NCBI RefSeq assembly: GCF_036067295.1
Contig: NZ_CP107954.1
Span: 2,480,001-2,544,000 of the forward strand
DNA: 64,000 nt
Source: Kribbella sp. NBC_00382
GTDB taxonomy: Bacteria > Actinomycetota > Actinomycetes > Propionibacteriales > Kribbellaceae
Reading direction: 5' to 3'
Position 1 is the stretch's first letter. Every line of letters starts with the position of its first letter. Of the stretch, positions 11,019 through 19,073 are shown piece after piece. Made by a program: the position numbers and the translations under genes. The notes below the pieces were generated by a model that was not told the DNA's origin, made no database searches, and saw nothing but the letters and a program-made list of their open reading frames with translations.

Positions 11019-11965
11019 GCCAGACACAAACCAAGCCGGCCACAGCAGGCTCGCCGGCCCCCCGCCAGAAACCCGCACGACCACGGCCGAAGGCCGTGGT
11101 CGTGCGGGGCGAGGGGAAGTTTGCAGTCTTCCTGCTGCTGCCTGCCGCCTTGGTGGTCTTCGGAGTGGTGCTCTACCCGGTCATCCGCACGCTGCTGATC
11201 TCGCTTTACAAAGTCGACAGCGCCATGCCGGGCAGCTACCCATTCGCGGGATTGAGCAACTACACAAAGGTTTTCAGCGACCCGTCCTTCTACCCGGTGC
11301 TCGGGCACACGGCGTACTTCACGCTGGTGTCGACCGCGGTCGAGCTCGTTCTCGGCATGGGCGTCGCACTCCTGCTCAACGCACCGCTGCGCTTCCGCTG
11401 GCTCTGGCGCAGCCTCGTCGTGCTCCCGTGGGCCTTGCCGACGATCGTCAACGGCGCCCTCTGGCGCTGGATCTACAACGGCCAGTACGGCGTACTGAAC
11501 CAGCTCCTCGGCACCGACACCCAATGGCTCGGCTCCCCGTTCCTCGCGCTCAACATGGTGATCGTCGCCGACGTCTGGAAGAACACCTCGATCGTCGCGT
11601 TCTTCCTACTCGCCGGCCTGCAGACGATCCCCGCCGAGCTGCACGAAGCAGCCGTGGTCGACGGTGCCAGCAAGCTGCGCACCTTCTGGTCGGTCGTAGT
11701 ACCGCTGCTGAAGCCGAGCATCGCCGTAGTCCTCGTCCTCCGCACGATCGAGGCCTTCAAGGTGTTCGACATCATCTACGTGATGACCGGCGGCGGCCCC
11801 GCCTCCGGCACCCAGACCGTTGCCTTCTACACCTATCTGCAGGCGTTCTCGAACCAGCTCTTCGGGTACGGCGCCGCGCTCGCGTACCTGATCGTGATCG
11901 CCGTCGGCGCACTGGCGATGTTCTACCTGCGCATCCTCCGGCAGAACCAGTTGGCAGGTGTCTGA
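11015..11965 (+). CDS. Sugar ABC transporter permease (MalF/UgpA type)
   Basis: 316 residues from a GTG overlapping the previous stop (GTGA). After a basic Pro/Lys-rich N-terminus (about 1-35) come six predicted membrane segments, the first FAVFLLLPAALVVFGVVLYP. The cytoplasmic ATPase-coupling EAA loop is recognisable as ELHEAAVVDGASKLRTFWSVVVPLLKP (about 208-234), a conserved match to MalF-type permeases. It forms the channel with the next gene product. Confidence 0.93.
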   Translation: MSQTQTKPATAGSPAPRQKPARPRPKAVVVRGEGKFAVFLLLPAALVVFGVVLYPVIRTLLISLYKVDSAMPGSYPFAGLSNYTKVFSDPSFYPVLGHTAYFTLVSTAVELVLGMGVALLLNAPLRFRWLWRSLVVLPWALPTIVNGALWRWIYNGQYGVLNQLLGTDTQWLGSPFLALNMVIVADVWKNTSIVAFFLLAGLQTIPAELHEAAVVDGASKLRTFWSVVVPLLKPSIAVVLVLRTIEAFKVFDIIYVMTGGGPASGTQTVAFYTYLQAFSNQLFGYGAALAYLIVIAVGALAMFYLRILRQNQLAGV

Positions 11966-12807
11966 TGCGCAACCGTCCTTCTCCCGTGCTCTACATCTTC
12001 TGCGCCGTCCTCGCAGTAGTCGTGCTCGCCCCGTTCGCCTGGCTGGTCATCTCCAGCATCTCGCCGTCGAACGAGCTGACCGCCGGCACGCTCTGGCCGG
12101 ACCACCCAACACTCGCCCGCTATCGCGACATCTTCACCTCGTCGGCCGGCGGCGACAACGTGGCCGGCACCTTCCGGATCGCGATGCTGAACAGCCTCAT
12201 CGTCGCGTCCTGCACGACGCTCATCTCCCTGGTGGTCGGCTCACTAGGCGGCTACGCGTTCGCCCGCCTACGATTCCGCTTCCGCCGTACGACCCTGTTC
12301 GCCTTCCTGGCGATCTACATGCTCCCGCCGATCGCGCTGGTGATCCCCCTGTACCTGGCGATGGCGAACCTGCAACTGCTGGACACCAAACTCGGCCTCA
12401 TCGTCACGTACTGCTCGATCGTCACCCCGTTCTGCCTGTGGACGATGAGCAACTTCTACCTGAGCCTGCCGATCGAGTTGGAAGACGCCGCCCGCGTAGA
12501 CGGCTGCTCACGCCTGGGCGCCCTGCTCCGGATCGTCCTCCCGCTCGCCCGTCCCGGCATAGTCGCCACTGCCATGTTCGGCTTCCTCCTAGCCTGGGAC
12601 GAGTTCTTGTACTCGTTGATCTTCACCTCAACCACCAACGCAAAAACCATCCCGGTGGCCATCGCCGAATTCACCGGCAAATTCTCCTCAGACTTCGGCC
12701 TGGTAGCCGCCGGCGGCGTCCTAGCCGCCCTTCCCCCCGTCCTGCTAGCCCTCCTATTCCAGCGCTACATCGTCAGCGGCCTGACCGCCGGCTCGGTCAA
12801 GGGATGA
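11965..12807 (+). CDS. Sugar ABC transporter permease (MalG/UgpE type)
   Basis: 280 residues; the ATG overlaps the preceding stop as TGATG. Six predicted membrane helices start with VLYIFCAVLAVVVLAPFAWLVISS. The periplasmic segment SNELTAGTLWPDHPTLARYRDIF and the EAA loop ELEDAARVDGCSRLGALLRIVLPLARPG are typical of MalG-type permeases. Its stop overlaps the SIS gene start as ATGA, tying transport and metabolism into one translation unit. Confidence 0.93.
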   Translation: MRNRPSPVLYIFCAVLAVVVLAPFAWLVISSISPSNELTAGTLWPDHPTLARYRDIFTSSAGGDNVAGTFRIAMLNSLIVASCTTLISLVVGSLGGYAFARLRFRFRRTTLFAFLAIYMLPPIALVIPLYLAMANLQLLDTKLGLIVTYCSIVTPFCLWTMSNFYLSLPIELEDAARVDGCSRLGALLRIVLPLARPGIVATAMFGFLLAWDEFLYSLIFTSTTNAKTIPVAIAEFTGKFSSDFGLVAAGGVLAALPPVLLALLFQRYIVSGLTAGSVKG

Positions 12808-14111
12808 AATACCCCGAAGGCATCGCAGCCCAACCCGCCGCCCTAGCCACCAGCCTCGCCTCCCTCCAACTCCCTTCCTACAAAGGCGGCCTGATCGCCC
12901 TGGTAGGAATCGGAGCCAGCGAACACGCCGCTCAAGGAGCCGCCACAGCCTGGCGCGCGGCCGGCCTACAAGCAGTAGCCATCCCAGCCTCGTCCCCACC
13001 CGTAGCCGCAGCCCTAACCCTCCTAATCAGCGAATCCGGCCGCAGCACAGAAGTCCTCGCCCACAACCCCTCCTCAAGAACCATCGCCCTGACCAACTTC
13101 CCCGACAGCCCACTGGCAGCCGCAGCCGACGAGGTCATCCTCCTGAACTCCGGCCCAGACAGCCCCGCCTACACAACCGGCTACACCGCAACCCTCCAAG
13201 CCCTAGGCGTACTGGGCGACCACTGGTCCGCCACGACCTCCGCCACCGCCTTCGGCGGCGGCGGAAGAGGAGGTGAAGGCTCTCTTCCCGCTTCGGCCAA
13301 GATCAACTCGGCCGGAGCCGCCGACGCCGAATCGGCCAGTGCCGGAGGCACCAGCACTCGAGCTGCCGCGTCCGCCCACGGAACCGCAGCCGCCGCGCCC
13401 AGCGCGAGCACAGCCCCCGGCGCCAGCACCGCGCCCAGCGCGAGCACAGCCCCCGGCGCCAGCACCGTGCCGAGCGCGAGCACAGCGCCTGGCGCCAGCA
13501 CCGCGCCCAGCGCGAGCACAGGGCCTGGCGCCAGCAACGCTCTCGCCTCCGGCGTCACGCCTTCCGTGAGCGCCGCCTCCTTCGGCGACACCGACGTCTC
13601 CGTCTCACCCTTCGACTGGACTGCGCTGCCGGCTCTCGTCTCCTCCGCGCTCGCCGCGCCGCTAGGCGCGGCGAGCGCGTTCCTGGATGAGGCTCGCTTG
13701 GTCGACGTCGTCGCCAGTGGTGTGAGTGTGGCAACTGCCGGCGAGGGCGGGTTGTTGCTGCGGGAGTCGGGACGGCTGCACACGGCTGTGCACGAGACTC
13801 GGAACTATCTGCATGGGCCGATGGAGATTCTTGATCGGGAGACCACTTGTCTGTTGATCGGGGATGGGCGGGAAGTGCAGTTGGCGTGTGACGTGCGGGA
13901 GTACGGGACCAAGGTTGTGCTCGTCACCACGCGGGAAGTCGAGTCGAGTGAAGGGCTTGTGGTGATCAAGGTGCCTAAGGCAAGTAACGGGCTGGCGCAG
14001 GCGGTGCTGGAGATGGTGGTTGTGCAGCGGTTGGGGTGGGAGGTCGCGCGGAAGCGCGGGCTGCAGGTGGATGGGTTCCGGCATCGGCAGAGCGATACGA
14101 AGGTGAGTTGA
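12804..14111 (+). CDS. Double SIS-domain protein (sugar isomerase/deglycase-like) with a repeat insert
   Basis: 435 residues. The N-terminal SIS domain (about 25-145) contains LIALVGIGASEHAAQGAATAWRAAG and LLISESGRSTEV, the sugar-phosphate loop; a second, C-terminal SIS domain (about 270-420) contains VASGVSVATAGEGGLLLRE, HETRNYLHGPMEIL and QAVLEMVVVQRLGWEVARKRG. This layout resembles the isomerase half of GlmS and fructosamine deglycases such as FrlB. Between the domains (about 150-260) lies a low-complexity Ala/Ser/Pro/Thr/Gly segment with a 12-residue repeat. Base composition flips from C-rich to G-rich near 13690, after the insert. With the PfkB kinase next door it probably processes the imported sugar phosphate; the exact reaction is unknown. 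Confidence 0.85.
   Translation: MKYPEGIAAQPAALATSLASLQLPSYKGGLIALVGIGASEHAAQGAATAWRAAGLQAVAIPASSPPVAAALTLLISESGRSTEVLAHNPSSRTIALTNFPDSPLAAAADEVILLNSGPDSPAYTTGYTATLQALGVLGDHWSATTSATAFGGGGRGGEGSLPASAKINSAGAADAESASAGGTSTRAAASAHGTAAAAPSASTAPGASTAPSASTAPGASTVPSASTAPGASTAPSASTGPGASNALASGVTPSVSAASFGDTDVSVSPFDWTALPALVSSALAAPLGAASAFLDEARLVDVVASGVSVATAGEGGLLLRESGRLHTAVHETRNYLHGPMEILDRETTCLLIGDGREVQLACDVREYGTKVVLVTTREVESSEGLVVIKVPKASNGLAQAVLEMVVVQRLGWEVARKRGLQVDGFRHRQSDTKVS
13395..13538 (+). repeat. Four tandem copies of a 36-bp coding repeat
   Basis: Four in-frame 36-bp units at 13395-13430, 13431-13466, 13467-13502 and 13503-13538 encode the 12-residue unit APSASTAPGAST with minor changes (V for the first A in unit 3; G and N changes in unit 4), residues 198-245 of the SIS protein. 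The gain or loss of units would not change the frame. Confidence 0.95.
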
Positions 14112-14115
14112 GGTC

Positions 14116-15072
14116 TTGCCCACGATTCATGTCATCGGGAACGTTCAGCTCGACGTACTGGCGAACCCGGTCACTGCCATGCCAAAGCCCGGCGGCGACT
14201 CGATCATCGATCGGGTGGACGTCCGCCCGGCCGGTGCCGCGGGCAACGTGAGTCTCGCGCTCGCAGCCCTGGGGGCCCCACACCGCCTGTTCGCCGCAGT
14301 CGGCGATGACTACGCGGGCCGGTGGGTTCTGGCCGAGTTCGAGAAGCTCAAGCTCGACCAAGACATCCTGGTCAAACCCGGCGCGACCGGCATCTCCATT
14401 GCCGTCGAGGCTCCCGGCCGTGAGCGCGCATTCATCACCGCGCACGGAGTACTGGCCGACTGGACCCTTGCCGACCTCCCGGACGACGCAACCGAAGCCG
14501 ACTACGTCCTGCTCACCGGCCACTTCTCCCTCCCCGCGCTCCGCCCCGCGACCCACGAACTCCTCGCAAAGGCCCGCGCGAATGGCGCCACCACCATCCT
14601 CGACACCGGCTGGGACCCCGACGACTGGAAGACCACCGGCCGCCAGGAGATCCTCGACCTGCTCCCGCTCGTCGACCTCTTCCTCCCCAACGAGCCCGAG
14701 GCGCTGGCGCTCACCAACCTCCCCATCCCGCACGACGCCGCCATCGCCCTCACCCGGCACAGCAACCACCAGACGATTCTCAAACGAGGCCCCGCCGGCG
14801 CCCTGCTCACCAGCCCGACCCCACCCAACGGCCGCCCCGGAGCAGCCACCCCAGGCGCCGACACCATCGTCATCCCCGCCCCACCGGCCGTCCCCCTGGA
14901 CACCACCGGCGCCGGCGACAGCCTCGCCGCCGCCCTCCTGGCCGAACTAGCCGCCGGCAAGCCCCTCCCCGAAGCCCTCACCTTCGCCGTCGCCTACGCC
15001 TCCGCAGTAGTAACCCGCCCCTCCCACAACCGCCACCCCACCCGCGCCGACCTGCCCCGCTTGCCGCACTAG
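14116..15072 (+). CDS. PfkB/ribokinase family sugar kinase
   Basis: 318 residues from a TTG at 14116, preceded by AAGGTGAG about 8 bp upstream. N-terminal signature HVIGNVQLDVLANPV and RPAGAAGNVSLALAALG; C-terminal catalytic signature DTTGAGDS with the base Asp268 in GAGD (265-268). It phosphorylates a sugar, sugar phosphate or fructosamine with ATP. Located 4 bp after the SIS gene, it completes an import-isomerise-phosphorylate operon; FrlB/FrlD-type Amadori product breakdown or a tagatose/amino-sugar route are both compatible with this pairing. Substrate is inference only. Confidence 0.9.
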   Translation: MPTIHVIGNVQLDVLANPVTAMPKPGGDSIIDRVDVRPAGAAGNVSLALAALGAPHRLFAAVGDDYAGRWVLAEFEKLKLDQDILVKPGATGISIAVEAPGRERAFITAHGVLADWTLADLPDDATEADYVLLTGHFSLPALRPATHELLAKARANGATTILDTGWDPDDWKTTGRQEILDLLPLVDLFLPNEPEALALTNLPIPHDAAIALTRHSNHQTILKRGPAGALLTSPTPPNGRPGAATPGADTIVIPAPPAVPLDTTGAGDSLAAALLAELAAGKPLPEALTFAVAYASAVVTRPSHNRHPTRADLPRLPH

Positions 15073-15084
15073 CGCCCAGGAAGC

Positions 15085-15162
15085 GGCGACCTCGAACACC
15101 ACGTGGTGACCTCGGACAGCTAATAACTTGTTCACGCCCACCATTTGGTGTTCAAGGTCGCC
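15085..15162. terminator. Long inverted repeat between convergent genes
   Basis: Arms 15085-15101 and 15146-15162 are complementary at 16 of 17 positions (GGCGACCT..GAACACCA), with a 44-nt loop. A separate perfect 12-bp palindrome CACCACGTGGTG overlaps the left arm at 15097-15108. It fills the gap between the convergent PfkB and MarR genes and probably acts as a bidirectional terminator; there is no U-tract, as is common in actinobacteria. Confidence 0.5.
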
Positions 15163-15177
15163 ACAAGTGCACCGGGC

Positions 15178-15603
15178 TCAGCGGAGTTTGGCTGCTAGTT
15201 CGGTGAGTACTTCGCGGAAGACGTCGAACCGCTCAGCCCCGATCTCGGCCCGCCACGCCTCCTCCACCCCGTCCAGCAACCCACTCACCTGCGCCACCAC
15301 CGCGTCCCCAGCACCGGTACGCCGAATCAGCTTCGCCCGCCGATCATCCGGGTCGGCCGCCAGCTCGACGTACCCCTCGCGCTCCAGGTGCTTGACCAGT
15401 TGCCCGAGCCCTTGACTGCTCACCCGCAACTCACCGGACAAGTCGACGATCCGGCACCCGTCCGCCGGGATCACGTCGAGCACCCGCACCTGCGCGACGC
15501 TCAGCTCCGTGAACGACGCCGGCGGTACCGCGTCGAGCCGCAGCCTCCGGTTCACCCGGTTGAGCAACTGGGCCAGATGCGGCGGTCCGTTGACATCCGC
15601 CAT
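15178..15603 (-). CDS. MarR family transcriptional regulator
   Basis: 141 residues from ATG 15603, favoured over a GTG at 15609 because AGGGAG lies at a proper distance only for the ATG. The winged helix runs from about 40 to 95 (IVDLSGELRVSSQGLGQLVKHLEREGYVELAADPDDRRAKLIRRT), with the acidic-basic DPDDRRAK wing typical of MarR. It is divergent from the phosphotransferase gene at 15661 with 57 bp between them, so autoregulation and control of that gene are likely. Confidence 0.9.
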   Translation of the reverse strand: MADVNGPPHLAQLLNRVNRRLRLDAVPPASFTELSVAQVRVLDVIPADGCRIVDLSGELRVSSQGLGQLVKHLEREGYVELAADPDDRRAKLIRRTGAGDAVVAQVSGLLDGVEEAWRAEIGAERFDVFREVLTELAAKLR

Positions 15604-15660
15604 CAGCACTCCCTACCGTCAATACACAACCAACGTTCCTTTACTATATCCGAGGCCGCG

Positions 15661-16827
15661 ATGACCGACCTAGAGCGTGTACTGCGTCCCCTGCTCACCG
15701 ATGCGACCGTCGACGAGCTCGCCGCCTCCTTCGTGGACGACCCCACGGTGACCCGCTGGTGGACCGAACCGGTCGACTACACCTTCGGCACCCCGACCAC
15801 GGTCGGCGCCCTCCGCCTCAAAGCCGAGACCAAGACCGAGCCAGGAGCGAAGACCGAGAACGAGACCGGCGCCGTCGAATGGTCGGTCTTCGTGAAGGCG
15901 ATCCGCTCCGTCCGGCACTGGCCGCTGCTCCACACCCTCCCGCCGGCTGTCCGCGAAGCCGCGATGGCCAGCGACTTCTGGCGCTTCGAGGCCGACGTCT
16001 ACGCGACCGACCTGACCGAAGCCCTCCCCGCTGGCCTCCGCCTCCCGGTCGTCCACCGAGTCGCAGACCTGGGTGACGAACACCTCGCGATGATCCTCGA
16101 AGACGTCCCCACCCTCGCCGACCCGCAACTCTGGGACACCGCCAGATTCGCCAAGGCGGCAGAGCTCCTGGGCCGCGCCTCCGCCCGCCTGACCGAGCGC
16201 GACGCATTGCCGGTCCAATCCCGTACCCCCGCTGGCCCGCTCGCCGTCTTCTACGACAACTACCTCGTACCGCTGATCCTCCCGACGCTGCAGAGCGACG
16301 ACCTCTGGGCCCACCCGCTCCTCAAGTCAGCCGACGCCACCCTCCGCACCGACCTCAAGGAACTGGCGAGCCGGCTCCCCGCAGTACTGGACCGCCTAGC
16401 CCACCTCCCACAGGTGATGGTCCACGGCGACGCCAGCCCACAGAACCTGCTCATCCCCGCAGACCAACCAGACACCTTCGTGGCCATCGATTGGAGTCTC
16501 GGCGGCCTCGCCCCGGCCGGTGAAGATCTGGCCCAACTCCTCCTCGGCCTCGCCCATGCCGGTCAGCTCGAACTCTCCGAGCTGACCACCCTCCGCCCGA
16601 TCCTGGTCACCGCATTCGCCGCCGGCCTCCGCGCCGAAGGCCGAGACCACCCCGAGGCCGACCTCGCCTACGCCCTCGACGGCGGACTGCTCTTCCGGAG
16701 CGCGTTCACCGCATTGCCCCTCGCCCGGCTCCAGGAACCACTCACCGACGAACTCGCCGAGACCTTCCGCAGCAGGTTCGCTATGACACGCCATCTCGTC
16801 GACCAGGCGCTCGCGATGCCCCGCTGA
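15661..16827 (+). CDS. APH-like phosphotransferase
   Basis: 388 residues. Kinase-like fold of the aminoglycoside phosphotransferase (APH/choline kinase) superfamily: a Lys in SVFVKAI (Lys79) as nucleotide contact, catalytic loop VHGDASPQNLL (HGD 255-257) and the metal-binding Asp in FVAIDWSLGG (Asp277). Such proteins phosphorylate antibiotics or small metabolites, and many are uncharacterised. The divergent MarR regulator suggests inducible expression by a small molecule. Start ATG 15661 is supported by the short AT-rich promoter region immediately before it. Confidence 0.85.
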   Translation: MTDLERVLRPLLTDATVDELAASFVDDPTVTRWWTEPVDYTFGTPTTVGALRLKAETKTEPGAKTENETGAVEWSVFVKAIRSVRHWPLLHTLPPAVREAAMASDFWRFEADVYATDLTEALPAGLRLPVVHRVADLGDEHLAMILEDVPTLADPQLWDTARFAKAAELLGRASARLTERDALPVQSRTPAGPLAVFYDNYLVPLILPTLQSDDLWAHPLLKSADATLRTDLKELASRLPAVLDRLAHLPQVMVHGDASPQNLLIPADQPDTFVAIDWSLGGLAPAGEDLAQLLLGLAHAGQLELSELTTLRPILVTAFAAGLRAEGRDHPEADLAYALDGGLLFRSAFTALPLARLQEPLTDELAETFRSRFAMTRHLVDQALAMPR

Positions 16828-16846
16828 CGCAGAGTAAGCGCGCAGT

Positions 16847-16870
16847 CACTATGATCACGATAGTGATCAT
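16847..16870. promoter_or_regulatory. Two overlapping palindromes before the winged-helix gene
   Basis: ATGATCAC (16851-16858) and GTGATCAT (16863-16870) form an 8-bp inverted repeat around GATA. CACTAT (16847-16852) and ATAGTG (16860-16865) form a second one sharing some of the same bases. The structure sits 29 bp before the GTG of the winged-helix/nucleotidyltransferase-like gene and is a likely binding site for that protein. Confidence 0.55.
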
Positions 16871-16898
16871 GTGCGCAGAATTGTGGGCACGGTAGCCA

Positions 16899-17615
16899 GT
16901 GGACTTCAGTACGCCGATCAGCACCGTCATCCCCTCACTCGACGGACCCGTGCTCCAGGTACTCGCTCGCTCCGACCGCATGCTGTCCGGCCGCCAAGTG
17001 CATGCCGAAGCAGGTACCGGCAGTGTGGCCGGCGTACGCCTGGTCCTCCAGCGCCTGGCATCCACAGGTCTGGTCCATGTCGACGAGGCCGGCACCTCGC
17101 TCCTCTACCGCCTCAACCGCTCCCACCTGGCGGCCCAAGCGGTAGAACTCCTGGCGAACCTCCGCGCCACCTTCGCCGACACGCTCGCGGCGAACCTCAA
17201 CTCCTGGCGCATCCCACCCCTGCACGCCAGCCTGTACGGTGCAGCCGCCCGCGGCGAAGGTAACCTCACCAGCGACGTCGCCCTGCTCCTGATCCGCTCC
17301 GATGAAGTTGCCACCGACAACCTTCTCTGGGAGCAGCAGGTCGGCGGCCTGATGAGCGACATCGTCGAACTCACCGGCAACCCGGTCGACGTCGACGAAC
17401 TGAGCCGCCGAGACCTCGCCAACCACCACCACGCCGCCGTCCCCGTCATCAACGACTGGCTGCACGCCCCGACGATCCTCTACGGCCCGCCACTGCAGGT
17501 CCTGCTCGCCGGACGCGCGAGCGTCGAGCGCCCGATCCTCGCGGACCTACCGTCCCTCCCGGACCTGGCCAACTTCCCATCCTTCCCGGCCCTGACCGCC
17601 GGAGCCGTCAGCTAG
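16899..17615 (+). CDS. Winged-helix protein with degenerate nucleotidyltransferase domain
   Basis: 238 residues from a GTG. Residues about 15-80 form a winged helix (VLQVLARSDRMLSGRQVHAEAG...GVRLVLQRLASTGLVHVDEAGTSLLYRLN). Residues about 95-200 resemble a Pol-beta-like nucleotidyltransferase of the MNT group: LYGAAARGEGNLTSDVALLLI corresponds to the GSxxxGxxxxDxDxxV motif, but the Ser and the second catalytic Asp are missing (SDVA). Catalysis is therefore doubtful and a DNA-binding regulatory role seems more likely. Overlapping palindromes precede the gene. No antitoxin-like partner gene is visible beside it. Confidence 0.65.
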   Translation: MDFSTPISTVIPSLDGPVLQVLARSDRMLSGRQVHAEAGTGSVAGVRLVLQRLASTGLVHVDEAGTSLLYRLNRSHLAAQAVELLANLRATFADTLAANLNSWRIPPLHASLYGAAARGEGNLTSDVALLLIRSDEVATDNLLWEQQVGGLMSDIVELTGNPVDVDELSRRDLANHHHAAVPVINDWLHAPTILYGPPLQVLLAGRASVERPILADLPSLPDLANFPSFPALTAGAVS

Positions 17616-17704
17616 AGCCAGCGCGTTCCCGGATCTCCGACGTACCCGGCGACCTCGGCCACCGGTCGGTCGATCAGGATCTCGGTCAGTACGTCGACGG
17701 CCAT
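17612..17704 (-). pseudogene. Truncated SRPBCC-family remnant (30 codons)
   Basis: An ATG at 17704, one base after the FAD oxidoreductase stop codon, opens 30 codons ending at TAG 17612. The peptide MAVDVLTEILIDRPVAEVA matches the start of SRPBCC/polyketide cyclase-like proteins, which are normally about 140-160 residues. The remainder is gone, and the stop overlaps the stop of the convergent winged-helix gene in a CTAG. It looks like a gene truncated by a deletion or by insertion of the neighbouring segment. Confidence 0.55.
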
Positions 17705-17705
17705 C

Positions 17706-19073
17706 TCAACCTCCGAGCAACGGCGACATCAAGCGCGCGATGCGGCTGTCTCGCCTGGTCAGCCGCTCTTCGGTGTCGGCGACCGTCATGGCACGGAGGC
17801 CGGCGTTGATTCCCAGCCAGCGTAGGGGTTCGGGCTCCCAGCGAGGCGAGCGATGGTCGACCCAGGGAAGGTGGATCAATGGGGTGTCACGGCGGAGGAT
17901 GAGGTCGGTCAGCGTCCGGCCGGCGAGGTTCGTAGTACTGACGCCGTCGCCGACGTAGCCGCCGGCCCAGGCGAGGCCGGTCCCGTGGTCGATCCCGACC
18001 GACGCGCACCAATCTCGCGGTACGCCGAGCGCGCCGCCCCACGTGTGCGTGAAGGCGACATCCTCAAGCCCATCGAAGAGATCCCGCAGCGTCGCCTGCA
18101 ACGCGGCGAAGACCCGCGGCTCCTCATCGAACGACGGCTTCACCCGAGACCCGAAGTGGTACGGCGCCCCGCGACCACCAAAGGCCAGCCGCCCATCGGC
18201 CGTCCGCTGCCCATAGATCACCAGATGGCGGTGATCGCTGAACGTCGGCCGATCCGCCAGCCCGATCCGCTCCCACGTCGCCGCACTCAACGGCTCCGTC
18301 GCCACCATCAACGAGTAAACCGGCGCCACCGTCCGCGCCTCACCCGCCAGCGAAGGCGTAAATCCCTCGGTAGCCCGGACGACAACCTCAGCCCGCACCA
18401 CCCCGTACTCCGTAACCGCACGCCCACCCGAAATCGAAAGCACCGGCGTGTGCTCATGAATAGTCACCCCGAGCCCCTCCACCACGGCCGCCAGCCCCCG
18501 CACCAACTTGCCCGGATGAATGGCAGCGCAATGCGGCGTAAACGTTGCCCCGAGCACCTTTGTCGCCCGCACCTGCGACGCGACCTCATCAGGCTCCAGG
18601 AACCGCAGATCCCCCGGCCCCCACTCCCCAGCCGCCGCCACCTCAGCCCGGGCCCGAGCCAGTTGAGCCTTCGACCGAGCCAGCACGATCGTGCCGCCCT
18701 TGTGGTAATCGCAGTCGATGCCCTCAAGAGCGCCGACCCGCCCGACCTCGTTCACCGACCCCTGCATCGCCAGGTGCATCGCGATCGCCGACTCGCGACT
18801 CGACCCCGGCAGCGAGGCCAGCCGATGCGACGAGACCGGGAACAACGCAGAACACCAACCACCATTGCGCCCTGAAGCCCCGAACCCAACGGTCTCCGCC
18901 TCCAGCACGACGATCCGCAGCGAAGGATCAGCCTTGGCCAGGTAGTACGCCGTCCACAGCCCGGTGTACCCGGCGCCGACGATCGCCACGTCGGCATCCC
19001 GGTCGCCCGCCAGCGCCGGTCGCTCGACCACAGGTGCTGAGGCCGAGCTCCACAGAATCAGCGCACACCCCAC
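17706..19073 (-). CDS. FAD-dependent oxidoreductase (DAO family, PuuB-like)
   Basis: 455 residues. The N-terminal dinucleotide-binding motif VAIVGAGYTGLWTAYYLAK (about 29-47) and FGASGRNGGWCSALFP, plus a C-terminal GYVGDGVSTTNLAGRTL, identify a glycine oxidase/gamma-glutamylputrescine oxidase-type flavoenzyme. In this locus it probably oxidises putrescine, another polyamine, or a gamma-glutamyl derivative to the aldehyde. A GTG at 19073 overlaps the end of the upstream Lrp gene by 16 bp; a CTG at 19061 is possible. It is a paralogue of the oxidoreductase at 23748-25115, with the same length. Confidence 0.87.
   Translation of the reverse strand: MGCALILWSSASAPVVERPALAGDRDADVAIVGAGYTGLWTAYYLAKADPSLRIVVLEAETVGFGASGRNGGWCSALFPVSSHRLASLPGSSRESAIAMHLAMQGSVNEVGRVGALEGIDCDYHKGGTIVLARSKAQLARARAEVAAAGEWGPGDLRFLEPDEVASQVRATKVLGATFTPHCAAIHPGKLVRGLAAVVEGLGVTIHEHTPVLSISGGRAVTEYGVVRAEVVVRATEGFTPSLAGEARTVAPVYSLMVATEPLSAATWERIGLADRPTFSDHRHLVIYGQRTADGRLAFGGRGAPYHFGSRVKPSFDEEPRVFAALQATLRDLFDGLEDVAFTHTWGGALGVPRDWCASVGIDHGTGLAWAGGYVGDGVSTTNLAGRTLTDLILRRDTPLIHLPWVDHRSPRWEPEPLRWLGINAGLRAMTVADTEERLTRRDSRIARLMSPLLGG

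Noticed and set aside
13395-13538. CRISPR array
   Set aside because: Repeats are contiguous 36-bp coding units without spacers.
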